Shown one piece after another: positions 1-11,793 of a stretch of 64,000 bases of DNA. The notes under the pieces are model-generated. The model was given only the letters and a program-made list of their open reading frames with translations, was not told the origin of the DNA and did no database searches. The stretch is from Epiperipatus broadwayi (Eukaryota; Onychophora; Udeonychophora; Euonychophora; Peripatidae). A program made the translations under genes and the position numbers. Position 1 is the first letter of the stretch. Every line of letters begins with the position of its first letter. The stretch lies in NCBI GenBank assembly GCA_028023455.1, contig JAQFVV010000049.1:2972536-3036535 (forward strand), in the 5' to 3' direction.

Positions 1-473
1 GGTGTAGATTCTGTTAGCAACACTTCATGAAAAATATACATTAAAATCCAGAGTATAAAAATATAGACTATTTATATGATTTTCAGATCAGACCATATTT
101 TGTCAACAACATGAACTTACAGCTAGCAAATTAATTAGACCTATTTCCTATCTTATAATTTAATTTACTAAATCTATTTAACCTTTTGTTTAATTTTTAA
201 ACATATTTTAAACTTAATTTAACTGTCTCTATTCCCCAAAGACTTAGTAATAGTTCCAGCTCAGTGAATATTATTTACTATAAAATACATTTTAGAAAAA
301 TACTATTGCATAAATAAGATTTTAAACTTTGATCATCTGCTATATTAACCCAAGTGTGCAGTGATGTGATTTTTGTTTACAACTATTTCAGTCTAAAATT
401 AAGAATCATTAGAAATAGCTAAATAATATTTAAATCATATTGTACTATATTATGTATCATTGTGGTATGTGAA

Positions 474-474
<1 letters not shown>

Positions 475-547
<73 letters not shown>
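475..547. repeat. (CA)n(TA)n microsatellite
   Basis: A CA run passes directly into a TA run. This compound array recurs at 18203-18283, 24305-24342, 36668-36702 and 48138-48182, often inside or at the edge of mobile elements. Confidence 0.95.
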
Positions 548-550
<3 letters not shown>

Positions 551-758
551 ATATTAAATATAAAATAATAAATTGATTCTTTTAAATTAAAACAAAATAT
601 ATAATTCAAAAAGTTTGACTTTAAAATAAAATATATCTGTTGTAATATATATATATTATTAAAAGTAATGTCATGTTATATATGACTTGCTTTATTAATT
701 AATATATATATATAAATGTAAGACATTACTGCTCGTTATTCACATACACACATACGCA

Positions 759-763
<5 letters not shown>

Positions 764-792
<29 letters not shown>
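764..792. repeat. (TA)n microsatellite
   Basis: Simple TA run after a CGCACGCATA-type transition. Confidence 0.9.
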
Positions 793-793
<1 letters not shown>

Positions 794-2820
794 GATGACA
801 CATATATAACTATGTTAACATCCATATATTTGTACTCAAAATGACTTTAAATCTGGAACAGATGGAGGTATGCAGAAAAAAAGGTGAAATAGATATGAGA
901 GCAGGAATATACTGTTTCAATATATGTGTGGATATGTATACTATGGCTTTGATTTGTGATGTAGTTATTAACACATTCCATACCATAATTGTGACAAGAG
1001 ATTAAATCTGAGTTCATCTTGGTGATTTTTTTACCTAGTGAACAAATTTTAAACAAACTTAAATTTTATTGAGTGGCAAAAACATAACTCAGTTTAATGT
1101 GTAATTATTATATGAATAATAATATCACATAAATTTTTATATTTATATGCTTTCAAGAATAGAACATTTCACATTAAAGCCATCTTCCTGAATAATGATT
1201 AATCAATGAACCCTAGATGATATAATGATGTAATATTCCCATTTCTAAACCTACTTTGTTCCAGCTCAAAACCCTAGTTCTCACATAAAATGCAAAAAAT
1301 GAAACAAAAATAATCAGAAGATAGGGATATTATAACATTATTTTACTGATTTTTAATGATAACTCAAGCTTAAAATAGATGGTTATAATATAGAGTAAAA
1401 AGATATACTCTTGGAAATACATAAGAAAATCATGTGATATTAATATTAAAATTCCTCTTCAATGGCTAAAAGTTGCCTATAATTAAAGTAAACTAAGGCC
1501 TCTAAAATATGTTGAAACTGATGTGGCATCAAATGTATATAATTATACAAGCAAGCTAGTGTGAATTGAAAACCTTAAGTTTTTATTGACTTTTAGATTA
1601 TTAGCTAGATGCATAAGTGCATTACGTGCAGCTTTAATGTGTAGTCTCCACTAATGAAAGCAAAATGCAGAAACAAATTTGGGGATTTTATACTGATATC
1701 CATTAATTATTCAATCTTGTAATAGATGACATTAAGAATAAAAATACATGATTTTTTGTAATTATTAGTTATCATTTGAGTTTCATAACAAACCAGTAAA
1801 ATACTAGTCTAATGAATAATGCCTATTTCGTTATTGCTTCTGTGTCAAAAGAAGCATATATATTCAAATCAGAATTTTGATTAAAATTCTTTTTTAAAAA
1901 ATTAGTTTTATTTATATATATAAATGTGGAAAAATCAATTCTATAAACTTCAGAAAATAAGAGGCTAATATGTGTGTATAAAGAAAGACTATAATTTCTA
2001 TTATTTAATTGAATTTTAATAGAATATCTCATTAGATGTAATCCCTCAATGCATAAGAAAAATCTATTCTTTTTCATGTCTTTAGGAATATCTCATCTTA
2101 ATTTTATAAGTAAAAAATAAACTAATTTTGCTTTGTCTTAGCCCCTAGGTGAAGTGCGACTTTTTATTATTACAAACTTTATAATTAATTAGTTGAACAT
2201 TTAAGCAGCTTGATATATAATTTTAATCAATTACATTAATTATGTTTTAAGACAAACAATTGTGAGATTATTCATAACTTTCCATAAATGTATATGTATA
2301 ATGTAAACACCACTGTAGGTTAACTGAGAAATTCTACCCATTTCTTTTATCACATGAGATATAAATCAGTGTTACTATGAAGTATTTTATTTTTTATATT
2401 AATAAGATAAATAAAATAAATGCCTATTACTCACCAAATCCTCCTCCTCTAATTAAAATTTTTGATAACTAAATATAAATAAATAAATAAAAACTTTCTA
2501 TTTGATTTTTTTAATGCACTGATGTACATATGAGTTAACAATAATGTATTTTTATTATAATATAATAATCACTATTTGTAAAAAATAATAGGGAAATAGA
2601 TTTTAAATAAGTTCCATAGGGAAAAGGTTTCTCCAATGGCGCTCATAGATAGAAGAAGGCATAACTCACTAAACTTATCACTTAACAAGTAATGAGAGTT
2701 TAGCATATTTTTTATTCTTATTTACATTCTAATTAAAATATCCATTTACTGACCAATATTAAATAATTACTTGATTTGGTCAAGGCATGACTAACAAACA
2801 ATAAATCTTGAAGTCTGATT

Positions 2821-2948
2821 TAACCTGTATTCAATGTGCTTTAAAATTCGCAATAATCAAGCATATTTTGCCGATAGAGGGATCTTCAAAACAATGACAC
2901 AAGATAGCAATTTTTATAAAGACAAGAATAATCCATCTTGTCTTTAAT
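2821..2948 (+). repeat. foldback-family copy, first unit
   Basis: This stretch begins TTTAACCTGTATTCAATG. Its first 45 bases recur at 3185-3224, and 2863-2948 recurs as the reverse complement at 3226-3311. It is one arm of a small inverted-repeat family whose other copy is the palindrome just downstream. No coding potential. Confidence 0.7.
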
Positions 2949-3121
2949 CTAAATGTCCACTTACATAGGCAAATCTGAAGTATCTTGATTTGGAAGCATG
3001 AAGTAGTTGTTTTCTCCACTGTTTAAATTTACTATTTCCTTTACAAATTAACTTACGTGAAATCTTGTGATTTACAGTGAGTTAATATTATGATTTTACT
3101 GTTGGAAATTTCATAAACTAT

Positions 3122-3418
3122 TGAGAAGTAGTAATTAATTTATATAGAACACAGAAAACTTATGTAAATAGTCTGAACAGGCATTAACCTGTATTCAATG
3201 TGCTTTAAAATTCACAATAATCAAGATGAAAGACAAGATGGACCATTTTTGTCTATATAAAAATCACTATCTTGTGTCATAGTTTGGAAGATCCCTCTAT
3301 CAGCAAAATATGCTTGATTATTGTGAATTTTAAAGCACATTGGATACAGGTTAATGCCTGTTCAGACTATTTACATAAGCTTTCTGTGCCTATATGAATT
3401 AATTACTACTTCTCATAA
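3122..3418. repeat. foldback (inverted repeat) element
   Basis: Arms of about 105 bp (3122-3225 and 3312-3417) are near-perfect reverse complements. Both carry the segment CTGAACAGGCATTAACCTG or its complement. The 86-bp centre is the inverse of 2863-2948. It is probably a foldback MITE or an inverted duplication of a short repeat. I see no TSD. Confidence 0.75.
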
Positions 3419-5446
3419 GTCTGATTGAAATTGTAACAAAAACTCAAGTTTTACTTAGTTTTGAACTTAAGTTCTGGGCATCTTTTTATCAATTTAAATA
3501 TTACTTATTTAAACTTTTTCATTATAATCTTTAAGCCTTACTCATCTTAATTCAGTTATAAAGTGTAAGATTTAAAAACTAAACATTCTTGGATTGAATT
3601 TTAACATTGTGTTCTTCAGTGCTTGAATGTTAGGTAGCTTTTCAATTTTTTATTTTTAATGATTATAAATAAATATAATTTATAAATAATATATTTTATA
3701 AAATATGGTTAAAAGAATTAGAAAATTCAGATATTTTGATTTCTGTATGCAATTTGTAATATTATTCTTTATACTTTTTTTATTTAATAAACTATTATAT
3801 ATATGAATGTTTGTGATACATTAAAAAAAGTTTATTTAGGTCTAGCTACAATATTGTGAAGATATGTATGTAGTTATGTCTAGTAACCTACAGTAGTTCT
3901 TTTATTGTAAGTTTAATTTTAAGAAAAGAGATCTCTTTTAATTTTTTTTTAGAAATTAAATTTAGAAAGAAAGAGCTATTATGAGTTACTGCAGAGAACT
4001 TATTTAATTTTAGGATTGTCGATAAGTAATTGGTTGTTTACTAGCAACATCAAAGATAATGTTATTTCTAGTTGTTTATATGAATATAGTTTCATAGTTT
4101 TCATTATTTATTTCATAATAAAAACATGAAAATATTTATTTTAACACATGCACATATTGTAGTAATTACATATATAATACACGATTGTTAATAAAAACAT
4201 TCACAACAAAGGTAGTTTTTTTAAAAAAAAATCAGTTTTATTACTGCCTAGCATGCTTTTGACATAACATGTATATCATATTCATAGTCTGGAGGTGGGG
4301 ATAAATAATAGAGATTTTGAATTCTATCTCTTTCTGCACTTATAAAAACAAAGCTTGTTTAGAGCAAGTTGCGAAATTTATAACTTGTTTTAATTATTAT
4401 ATATATATATATAATTATTACAATTTAATTTAATTATTATATATATATATATATAATTATTACAATTTAATTTACAAGTTTGATATATCTTGGTAGCAAT
4501 AATCATCAATTTGTATTCGTTATTTTTGATTTACAATTGATTATTCAATATTACCCATCTTTGAAAACTGTAAAAAAACACAATTGATATTGTTTTGATT
4601 TTGTAATGTTGATGACATCACAGGGTAATGATTTCAATAAAACTACATCATTTACACTAAAAATATATATTATAGACTTTATTCACTATACTGTATAAAA
4701 TATTCTATTTTAATTATAGAATTAAAACACAATTGATATATTTTATCTAATTTTCATTCAGTGTTTTTGCATGACATTCAGTGATCCAAATATAAAAGAA
4801 CTTCTTCATTAACAACTACAAATGTGAAAAAATGGCAGTTTTCTTTAACTGCAGTAAATAATCAAAAACATATTAATGTTAAATTTTAAAATATATATGT
4901 TAGTTAAAATGTATTCATTTAATAAGATCTCGTACTTGTGACTTAATCTGAACAAAAACAAAATTATGCAGTGGTTCCACTAATAATCAATTTTATATGA
5001 TTGAAATTGACTAAATATAAGTTTAAAATACAATTCATTTCTAAATTTTAAGTAATAATTTTATAATTTGTTTCTGACATATTTAAAATAATAGTGCTTT
5101 TATTATAAACCTTAAAAAATACAGTATCGGTAAAAAAAAAATATTTATGTTATAAAATTTACAATTATCATTTGTACATTACAATTCTTTATCTACTTAT
5201 TTATTTATTTTGATTGTATTTATATAAGGTAAATCATTTCTTGAAATGTTTATTTAAAAAAAAAACGAACTATGCTGCAGAAAGAATAAAGTTTTATTAG
5301 TTAGATATTAAAAACAGTAAATCTTTGAAAATAGAATATAAAATGCTTTAAAAATAAAGTTTATCATGTTCACCATGGTAAGTTATTTTTTAAAAAAATT
5401 TAATTCTAAGACAGTATGTAATTGCTTATACTGAATGTTTCATATG
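3419..5446. other. gene-free AT-rich DNA
   Basis: Apart from the duplicated TA block at 4391-4472 I see nothing here: no coding region, RNA gene or recognisable repeat. Confidence 0.65.
4391..4472. repeat. duplicated TA-rich segment
   Basis: Two consecutive near-identical copies (4391-4429 and 4430-4472) of a TTATTA-(TA)n-ATTATTACAATTTAATT block. Each copy is itself near-palindromic. Confidence 0.85.
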
Positions 5447-5447
5447 G

Positions 5448-5760
5448 GGTTTGAACTCAGGATTTTTTAGAACTATTCATCCTGCACTCCATTTCAAGCA
5501 ATCAATACACATGGCCACACACATGCAAAAAGTTGCATGATTCCCAATATATGTATCTCATGCAGAAACAGCACTCATCAGTTGCATATATATGTGGATA
5601 TTATAATCTGGCCCAACTGATGAGTTCCAGTTCTGCACAATATATATATATGGAATCATGTATCTTTTTCAAATTATGCATGGTCATGTGTACCTGATGC
5701 TTGAGATGAATGGAAGATAAATAAACTGAAAAATCCTGAGTTCAAATCTCTCTACTTATA
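5448..5760. repeat. family A repeat, old inverted pair
   Basis: The left arm starts TTTGAACTCAGGATTTTT and the right arm ends with its complement near 5750. Both contain the diagnostic family A words: CACACACATG, CTCATCAGTTG, TCTGGCCCAACTGATGAG. The start matches copies at 41797 and 62152, so this belongs to the older subfamily beginning TTGAACTCAG. Two hammerhead-like cores lie back to back near the centre: minus strand around 5543-5598 with G at the first stem II position, and plus strand around 5606-5660. Both are diverged, for example GAGA in place of GAAA. No coding potential. Confidence 0.75.
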
Positions 5761-6114
5761 TTTTAATAACTTCTTCACAAAAGTGGGCTCTGATAGTGCT
5801 ATCATATTTGACATTTTAATAATCTTCCACTTAATAAATGATTAGTAACTTGCATGGTTTAATAAAGTGGTAAAATGGCAGCCCTGATTCATGGATCATG
5901 ATTTCAGACCTATAAATGGGACTCAAACTTTATAATAAACTTGGGATTATTTTTAATAATTAGTAATAATACTTTATTTATCTGAGTCATGAGTCATTGT
6001 CATCAAATGAGTATGTTTTATAAATATCATACCTATAAATTGAATTCTCGTAATTTTCTACCAATAAATATTAAACTATTAGGTGGGAGACACATAGAGA
6101 TTAAAGGTCTGAAC

Positions 6115-6219
6115 TGACTGATGATGGCTATTTATATATATATATATATATCTTTGAGATATATATAAATATACTGACTGATGATGGCTATTTATATATA
6201 TATATATATATCTTTGAGA
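6115..6219. repeat. 45-bp direct duplication with TA run
   Basis: ACTGACTGATGATGGCTATTT-(TA)n-TCTTTGAGA occurs at 6115-6159 and again at 6174-6219, separated by a short TA-rich linker. The copies are essentially identical. Confidence 0.9.
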
Positions 6220-6616
6220 CAATTTGCCTTTATCCATTAGCTATATTTATCTATTCAAATTAAAAGTTTTATATGCTTGAATTATCACTCATGGGTATAA
6301 AAGAAGGAAGAATTAAGTGAATAATATTCATGTTTGTATTTAATAATTGATATATTAATCTCGGCTGCAGAAAGGAGTTTGCTATTAACTGAAAGGAGAC
6401 CCTTTGATTCCTCTTGGAGGCCTTAAAGGAACCGAGCAGGGCAAATTCCTAATGTCCATTCCATACGTTCTTGTCATTGCAGCTGTTATTACTATGTGAT
6501 TATTCATATAGTATACAAACATGGATGGGCTGCTCACCAACATGCATTAGCCAGTGTGGTGAGTTTATTGGCTTTTTACCTGTGAGTTTAAAAATATTTT
6601 TTCAATATATACAATC

Positions 6617-7878
6617 ATGACAGACAAAAATAAATCATGGCCCTTATTCCCAGGAGGCTGTAAAGTCACCAACCAAGGCAGCGGTTGGTGGCCAAAGGTG
6701 GAGGGTGCTAAGAATCCCCTGATTGTGGACTCAGACTGCCATTTGATGACAACTTTTTATTTAGGTACTTACAACTGCAGATCACTTTCAAGTGAAGGAA
6801 GATTGCAAGAGTTATAAGAAAAATTATCTTATAATAAATGGAACATTATTGGACTTTGTGAAGTTAGAAGAAAAGGTGAAGAAACAATTGATTTAAAAAG
6901 TGGACATGTACTCTACTATAAAGGCACAAATATTGGAAATAGAAGTGGAGTAGGATTCATTATAAATAAAAATGAAAGAATAACATTGTGATTGATGGTG
7001 TATCTGACAGGGTGGCAAGATTAGTTTTACAACTTAATAGCAGATACCAAAGGCAGATAATTCAGGTTTATGCCCCAACAAGTTCTCATAGTGATGAAGT
7101 AGTAGAAGATTTTTATATGGATGTACAAAAGGCTTTTGATCAGAGTAAACAACATTTTAAAATTGTTATGGGAGACTTTAATGCTAGAATTGGTAAACAA
7201 ATGAAAGATGAAAATGCTGTAGGTAATTTTGGTTATGGTAATAGAAATGAGAGAGGACATAGACTTGTGGAGTTTGCAGAAAAAGAAAAACTTTATATTA
7301 TGAATTCTTTTTTTGAGAAAAAGATTAAAAGAAAATGGACATGGAAGCATCCAAATGAAGGTACAGCAGAATTGGATTATATTTTGACTAACAGAAAATA
7401 CATATTTCAAGATTGTAATGTTCTTAATAAATTTAACACAGGAAGTGATCATCGATTAGTAAGATGTAAGATACATATTAATGCAAAACTAGAGAGACAA
7501 AAATTATTAAGAGAAACAATATTTACAGTTGATATTCCTAATCTTCAGAAACATTCTAATGAATTTAAATTAGAACTTACAAATCAGTTTCAAGTATTAG
7601 TAGATTTTGAACATGATTCAGATTTGAATGAAATTAATAGGAAAATAACTGATACACTTTTAAAAACTGCAACAAAGACAGCTGGTAGAAAAAAGCAGCA
7701 ATTGACCAATAAAATTTCTACTGAGACTAGAGAATTTATGAAGAAAAGAAGGAATATGAAGATATACAAAAATGATGCATTAAAAAGGATTGAATATCTC
7801 AAATTTTGTAAAATGGTGTGGAAAAGAGTTGAAAATGATATAAGAAAGTATAATTGTGAACTAGCAAGGTATGTGTAA
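6617..7878 (+). pseudogene. RTE1 endonuclease region (broken)
   Basis: N-terminal part of the RTE polyprotein, an APE-type endonuclease that nicks target DNA for target-primed reverse transcription. Translation starts at the ATG of MTDKNKSWPLFPGG, shared with the other copy. A TAA at 6815-6817 replaces a sense codon. The same frame then carries the CEVRRKGE motif (about 6857-6880), which holds the catalytic Glu. A deletion near 6980 shifts the frame, and 6988-7878 encodes YAPTSS, GDFNARIG, LDYILTN and SDHRLV, the usual active-site order. About 28 bases missing near 7869 break the link to the reverse transcriptase. The endonuclease residues survive, but one stop and two frame changes make the gene dead. 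Confidence 0.93.
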
Positions 7879-7883
7879 AACAA

Positions 7884-9530
7884 CATTTTGGTATTGGTAG
7901 AAAATTTATATCTGCAATAAGACAAAAAGATGGCATTATTACTAAAAAGAGAGATGACATCATGAAATGTGTAGAAGACTTCTATCAAGAATTATATAGT
8001 AATAAAGAACAAGTAGTTCCTATACCTATTATATCTTCTGAATTGCCCAGAATTTTGAATGAGGAAGTGAAACATGCAATTAAATTTATGAAGAAAGGGA
8101 AGGCTCTAGGTAATGATGGAATTATAATTGATAAAGAAGCAGGTGAAGAAATAGAAAACTTTTTAGCAAAGTTATATTCCAAATGTCTAAATGATAAAGA
8201 TGTACCAGATGATTGGAAAAATGCAGTATTAATATTTAAAAAAGGTGATAAAGAAGATATTAGAAATTACAGACCTATCAGTCTTTTATCTGTTTTATAC
8301 AAAATTTTTACTAAGATAATTACAACTCGTCTACAGAGAACACTGGACTTCCACCAACCAAGAGAACAAGCTGAATTTAGAAGTGGTTTTAGTACAGTAG
8401 ATCATATCCAGGTATTGAGAGAAGTTATAGAAAGGACAAATGAATATGAGTTGCCATTATGATTAGGATTTGTAGATTATGAAAAGGCATTTGATTCTAT
8501 AAACATTTCTTCAGTGATTAAAGCATTGGATCATCAAGGTATAGATCCAGGATATTGTCATATTTTAAAAAATATTTATAAAAATGCAACAGCAACAATT
8601 AGATTACATAATGATAGTAGGAAAGTCAACATTGAGAAGGGTGTAAGACAGGGTGACTCCATATCTCCAAAACTTTTTACAGCAGTGCTGCAAGAAGTAT
8701 TTTGTGGATTAAAATGGGAAGCTAAAGAAGTGAAAGTAAATGGAGACTATTTAAGTCATTTAGATTTTGCAGATGATGTAGTTGTTTTTGCAAATAATGC
8801 TTTAGAGTTACAGGAAATGTTGCAGGAGTTATCAGATGAAAGTAGGAAAGTAGGACTAAAGATAAATGTTAAAAAGACTAAAGTAATGTTTAATCGATTT
8901 GCTCAAAATATGAAAATTAAGATTGATTATGATGAATTAGAAGAAGTTAACAGTTACAAATACCTTGGTCAGATTATTAATACAGATAGAAGCATAATGG
9001 ATGAAATTAATCATAGAATTAAACTTGGTTGGAGTGCTTTTGGTAGAAATAACTTGATACTAAAAAAACATGTGCCTATGTGTTTGAAAAGGAAGGTTTT
9101 TAATAAATGTGTTTTGCCAGTTCTTACTTATGGATCTGAGACTTGGACACTTAATAGAAGAGCAATACAGAGACTTCAAACCACTTAAAGAAATATGGAG
9201 AGATGCATGTTGGGAGTAACAAGAAGAGATCGAAAACGCAATGTATGGGTAAGAGAACAAACAGGTGTTACTGATCTCCTTGAAAAAAATAAAAGACTAA
9301 AGTGGAGTTGGGCTGGACATATTGCTAGAAGAGATGCTAATAGATGGACAATAGAAATTTTAAACTGGATTCCAAGAGATTGTAAAAGACCCAGAAAGAG
9401 ACCACAAGTGAGATGGATGGATGAAATAAAAAAGTGTGCAGGGGTGATGTGGAGAAGAGAGGCTAAAGATCGGAAAAGATGGATTGAACTTGGAGAGACC
9501 TTCATCCTGCAGTGGATTGATAATGGTTGA
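7884..9530 (+). pseudogene. RTE1 reverse transcriptase region (broken)
   Basis: This continues the polyprotein as three pieces in one frame, separated by a stop at about 8460 and a stop at 9186-9188. The conserved order is FKKGDKEDIRNYRPISLLSV, VDYEKAFDSI (first catalytic Asp), GVRQGDSISPKLF and LDFADDVVVF (catalytic Asp pair, intact). These are followed by a thumb-like VLPVLTYGSETWTLN and the C-terminal region HIARRDANRW...LGETFILQWIDNG typical of RTE-related elements. Small in-frame losses are also present, for example six bases near 8130 relative to the other copy. The catalytic motifs are preserved but no continuous product can be made. Confidence 0.93.
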
Positions 9531-9552
9531 TGATGGAGATGATATTAATCTC

Positions 9553-10503
9553 TAGTTTAGAATTTACATTTTGTATTAAAAATAACTTATCTTTAGTCTA
9601 TTGTAAATTAAATACTGAACTGTAAGATATAAATATATGGAGAGCAAGGATACATTTAGGGATCATTTTGGCTTTTTTTATTTGTCTGTCCATGTGTTTT
9701 AATTGTTTATAAAGATTGAAAGTTTTGTAATATATATATATATGTAAAATAAATAAAATGCCCGTTAATTATAAAGAAAATTGTAATTATAATTGAAATA
9801 ATAAATTTAACCGAACGTACTTCTGCGGATTTAAGGATTGTTTGTAATAGTCTGTAAACCGTTAAATTTATTATTTCTATAAATATATATATATATATAA
9901 TAAGGCAGTAACTTCACCGATGTGAATTTTTAACTTTTATCTGTTGGATAAAAATCTTACAAGATTTTAATTTATTATTGCTAATTATTTTTAAAGCAGT
10001 ACTCCTGGTTGTCTTGATTTAATTTGAATCTCAATAAGTTGGATAAGAGAACTTATTTTCCCATATAAACTTGTTAAATAGAAGTCATTACGTTGGGTTT
10101 GTATATGTTCTTTTTCTAGTACCAGTTGTACACATGCATATATATTTTTATTAACCTTATAAATGAATTTACTTTAAAATGTAGAGGTCTTTAGTGTGGC
10201 TGCAATTTTTTTCCTTAAATATAAAATAAATGCTTTTTTTTTATTTTGCTAAAATGAAAATTGAAGGAAAGAAAAAATAACTAATAACATTAAAAAGAAA
10301 AAAGAAATGATTTCAAAAGTACTCTTCCAATATGTTGTCAATTCAGTAAACTAAAATAAAAAGTTGTAAAATGTTTCTTTTAAAGTTTAATTGATTTTGT
10401 TTTATTGGAACATCTCTTGTATGAAAATAAGTGCGTTTAGTCATGTGACTTTTTTTTTTTTTAAAGAAAAACTTTTATTAAACATTACTTAACTTCATAT
10501 ATT
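9553..10503. other. non-coding DNA with one perfect hairpin
   Basis: No gene. GAAATAATAAATTTAAC at 9795-9811 is matched by its exact reverse complement at 9861-9877, a 17-bp stem with a 49-nt loop. TA runs lie at 9730-9741 and near 9885. Confidence 0.7.
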
Positions 10504-10615
10504 AGTTAACATTAATATATAGGGTATATGTGCACAGACTTTCACATGAGCCACCACTCTCCACACTATCTCATAACACTGATACACTTGAACATATATA
10601 TGTTGAAAAGATAAA

Positions 10616-10672
10616 TAATCACCAATATACGTATTTCATGCTAAGCCAGCAATCATCAGTTGGTCCAGATTA
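10616..10672 (-). ncRNA. type I hammerhead ribozyme, family A copy 1
   Basis: Read on the minus strand: outer helix I TAATC/GATTA, inner helix I CCAA/TTGG, and an internal loop with TGGA on one side and a single T on the other. The core CUGAUGA is intact. Stem II is TGCT closed on AGCA, then GAAA, a 2-bp helix III with a 4-nt loop, and the cleavage triplet AUA. Predicted cleavage falls between 10626 and 10625 in plus coordinates. The one irregularity is a U-U pair where G-C normally closes stem II next to the core. Self-cleavage is inferred from pairing only. Confidence 0.82.
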
Positions 10673-11089
10673 CCATCTTTACACATATATGCTATAAGTG
10701 CTCAGATATATATTAAGATAATCAAACCTCATATTTTATTGAACAGGCTTCAATCTACTCCACACTCCAACTCTTCAATCATCCATCCAATTGAAAATCT
10801 GATGATGGAATGCTCAAAGGCCACCCTGAGGCCGATATTCTTGTCACACCCATGTTGTCTATGATCAATCTGACCCCTCATGTACAAGACATAATCCATT
10901 AAATACACAAACAAGTGATGGCCAGACATCTCTACTATGTAATAACTGAAACACACAAGCTTATTATATATCTGTGTCTATATAGGTAATATTTAGGATA
11001 TATGAGCATAGACTTTCACATGATTCATCGCTCTCCACCCTATCTCATAACACTGATACACTGGAACACATATATGTTGAAAAGATAAA

Positions 11090-11146
11090 TAATCATCAAT
11101 ATCTGTATTTCATGCTAAACCAGCAATCATCAATTGGTCCAGATTA
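11090..11146 (-). ncRNA. hammerhead ribozyme, family A copy 2
   Basis: Same architecture as the copy 474 bp upstream, but the core reads UUGAUGA (C3 to U), which in known hammerheads abolishes or strongly reduces cleavage. Outer helix I, stem II and the 2-bp helix III are retained. Probably a decayed ribozyme. Confidence 0.72.
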
Positions 11147-11445
11147 CCATCTCTTCACATATATGTTAAAAGTGCTTAGATATATATTAAGATAGCCAAA
11201 CCTCATGCTTTAATGGACAGGCTTCAATATACTCCACACTCCAACTCGTCAACCATCCATGCAATTGAAAATCTAATGATGGAATGCCTCAGGGTGGCCT
11301 TTGAGCATTCCATCATCAGATTTTCAATTGGATGGATGGCTGAAGAGTTGGAGTGTGGAGTAGATTGAAGCCTGTCTATTAAAGTATGAGGTTTGGCTAT
11401 CTTAATATATATCTGAGCACTTATAACATATATGTGTAGAGATGG

Positions 11446-11502
11446 TAATCTGGACCAATTGATGATTGCTGGTTTAGCATGAAATACAGATATTGGTGAT
11501 TA
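11446..11502 (+). ncRNA. hammerhead ribozyme, family A copy 3
   Basis: TAATC 11446-11450 pairs with GATTA 11498-11502, and CCAA 11455-11458 with TTGG 11493-11496. The core 11459-11465 reads UUGAUGA. Stem II is TGCT 11467-11470 with AGCA 11476-11479, followed by GAAA 11481-11484. Helix III is AT/AT around the loop ACAG, with the AUA triplet ending at 11492. It shares the C3-to-U change with the neighbouring copy, so the two may derive from one mutated unit. Confidence 0.72.
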
Positions 11503-11540
11503 TTTCTCTTTTCAACATATATGTGTTCAAGTGTATCAGT

Positions 11541-11687
11541 GTTATGAGATAACCACTAAACATCACATGATCACTATCTCATACTAGCACAATAATTGTT
11601 ATTAAACAATTCAAAACAACACTCTCCATATAGTAGATGGCACTACTATATGGAGAGTGTTGTTTTGTTTTGAATTGTTATGAGATA
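11541..11687. mobile_element. small foldback insertion inside family A
   Basis: GTTATGAGATA (11541-11551) is repeated at 11677-11687, interrupting a family A unit that is continuous on either side. The inserted sequence ends in a near-perfect palindrome (about 11608-11636 against 11643-11677) built around CTCCATATAGTAG. Its left part (CACTAAACATCACATGATCAC) closely matches 60507-60527, next to family C, so it is related to that family. Confidence 0.75.
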
Positions 11688-11793
11688 GTGTGGAGAGTGG
11701 TGGCTTATGTGAAAGTCTTTGCTCATATACTCTATATATTACATATACAGACACAGATATATAATAAGATTGTGTGTTTCAGTTAACATTAAT

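Larger units (their letters stand above)
1..2810. other. gene-free AT-rich DNA
   Basis: No convincing coding region. The short open frames here are rich in Ile, Tyr, Asn and Lys, as expected from random AT-rich sequence, and show no domain I recognise. The only structured parts are the microsatellites at 475-547 and 764-792. Confidence 0.7.
6352..9552 (+). mobile_element. RTE1, full-length RTE-type non-LTR retrotransposon with TSD
   Basis: The body is 6363-9541, flanked by the 11-bp duplication ATATTAATCTC (6352-6362 and 9542-9552). It opens GGCTGCAGAAAGGAG exactly like the second copy at 52452. It encodes an AP-type endonuclease followed by a reverse transcriptase and ends just after a TGATGATGGAGATGA tail. 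RTE elements lack long 3' poly(A) and commonly end in short tandem repeats such as (TGA)n, which fits. Compared with the copy at 52452, about 75 bp of the 5' leader (near 6590) and about 28 bp of the coding region (near 7869) are deleted. The TSD and complete ends show one full-length insertion that then decayed. Confidence 0.95.
10504..11793. mobile_element. composite family A insertion with 13-bp TSD
   Basis: AGTTAACATTAAT occurs at 10504-10516 and again at 11781-11793 and brackets the element, so everything between inserted as one unit or grew in place. Inside are a full family A unit (10517 to about 10990), a second unit in the same direction (about 10991-11287) and a third in inverse direction (about 11288-11780). 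The spacing between equivalent points of the two direct units is 474 bp. Each unit carries a hammerhead-like motif read opposite to the orientation I call plus. A separate foldback sequence with its own duplication interrupts the third unit (11541-11687). There is no open reading frame, so the element is non-autonomous. Confidence 0.85.

Noticed and set aside
847-3019. Open frames of 62-84 codons on the minus strand
   Set aside because: Composition is typical of random AT-rich DNA, with no domain, and one overlaps a foldback repeat.
7027-7988. Minus-strand frames of 141 and 132 codons opposite RTE1, with similar ones opposite RTE2
   Set aside because: They are antisense shadows of the retrotransposon coding strand and recur in both RTE copies for that reason.
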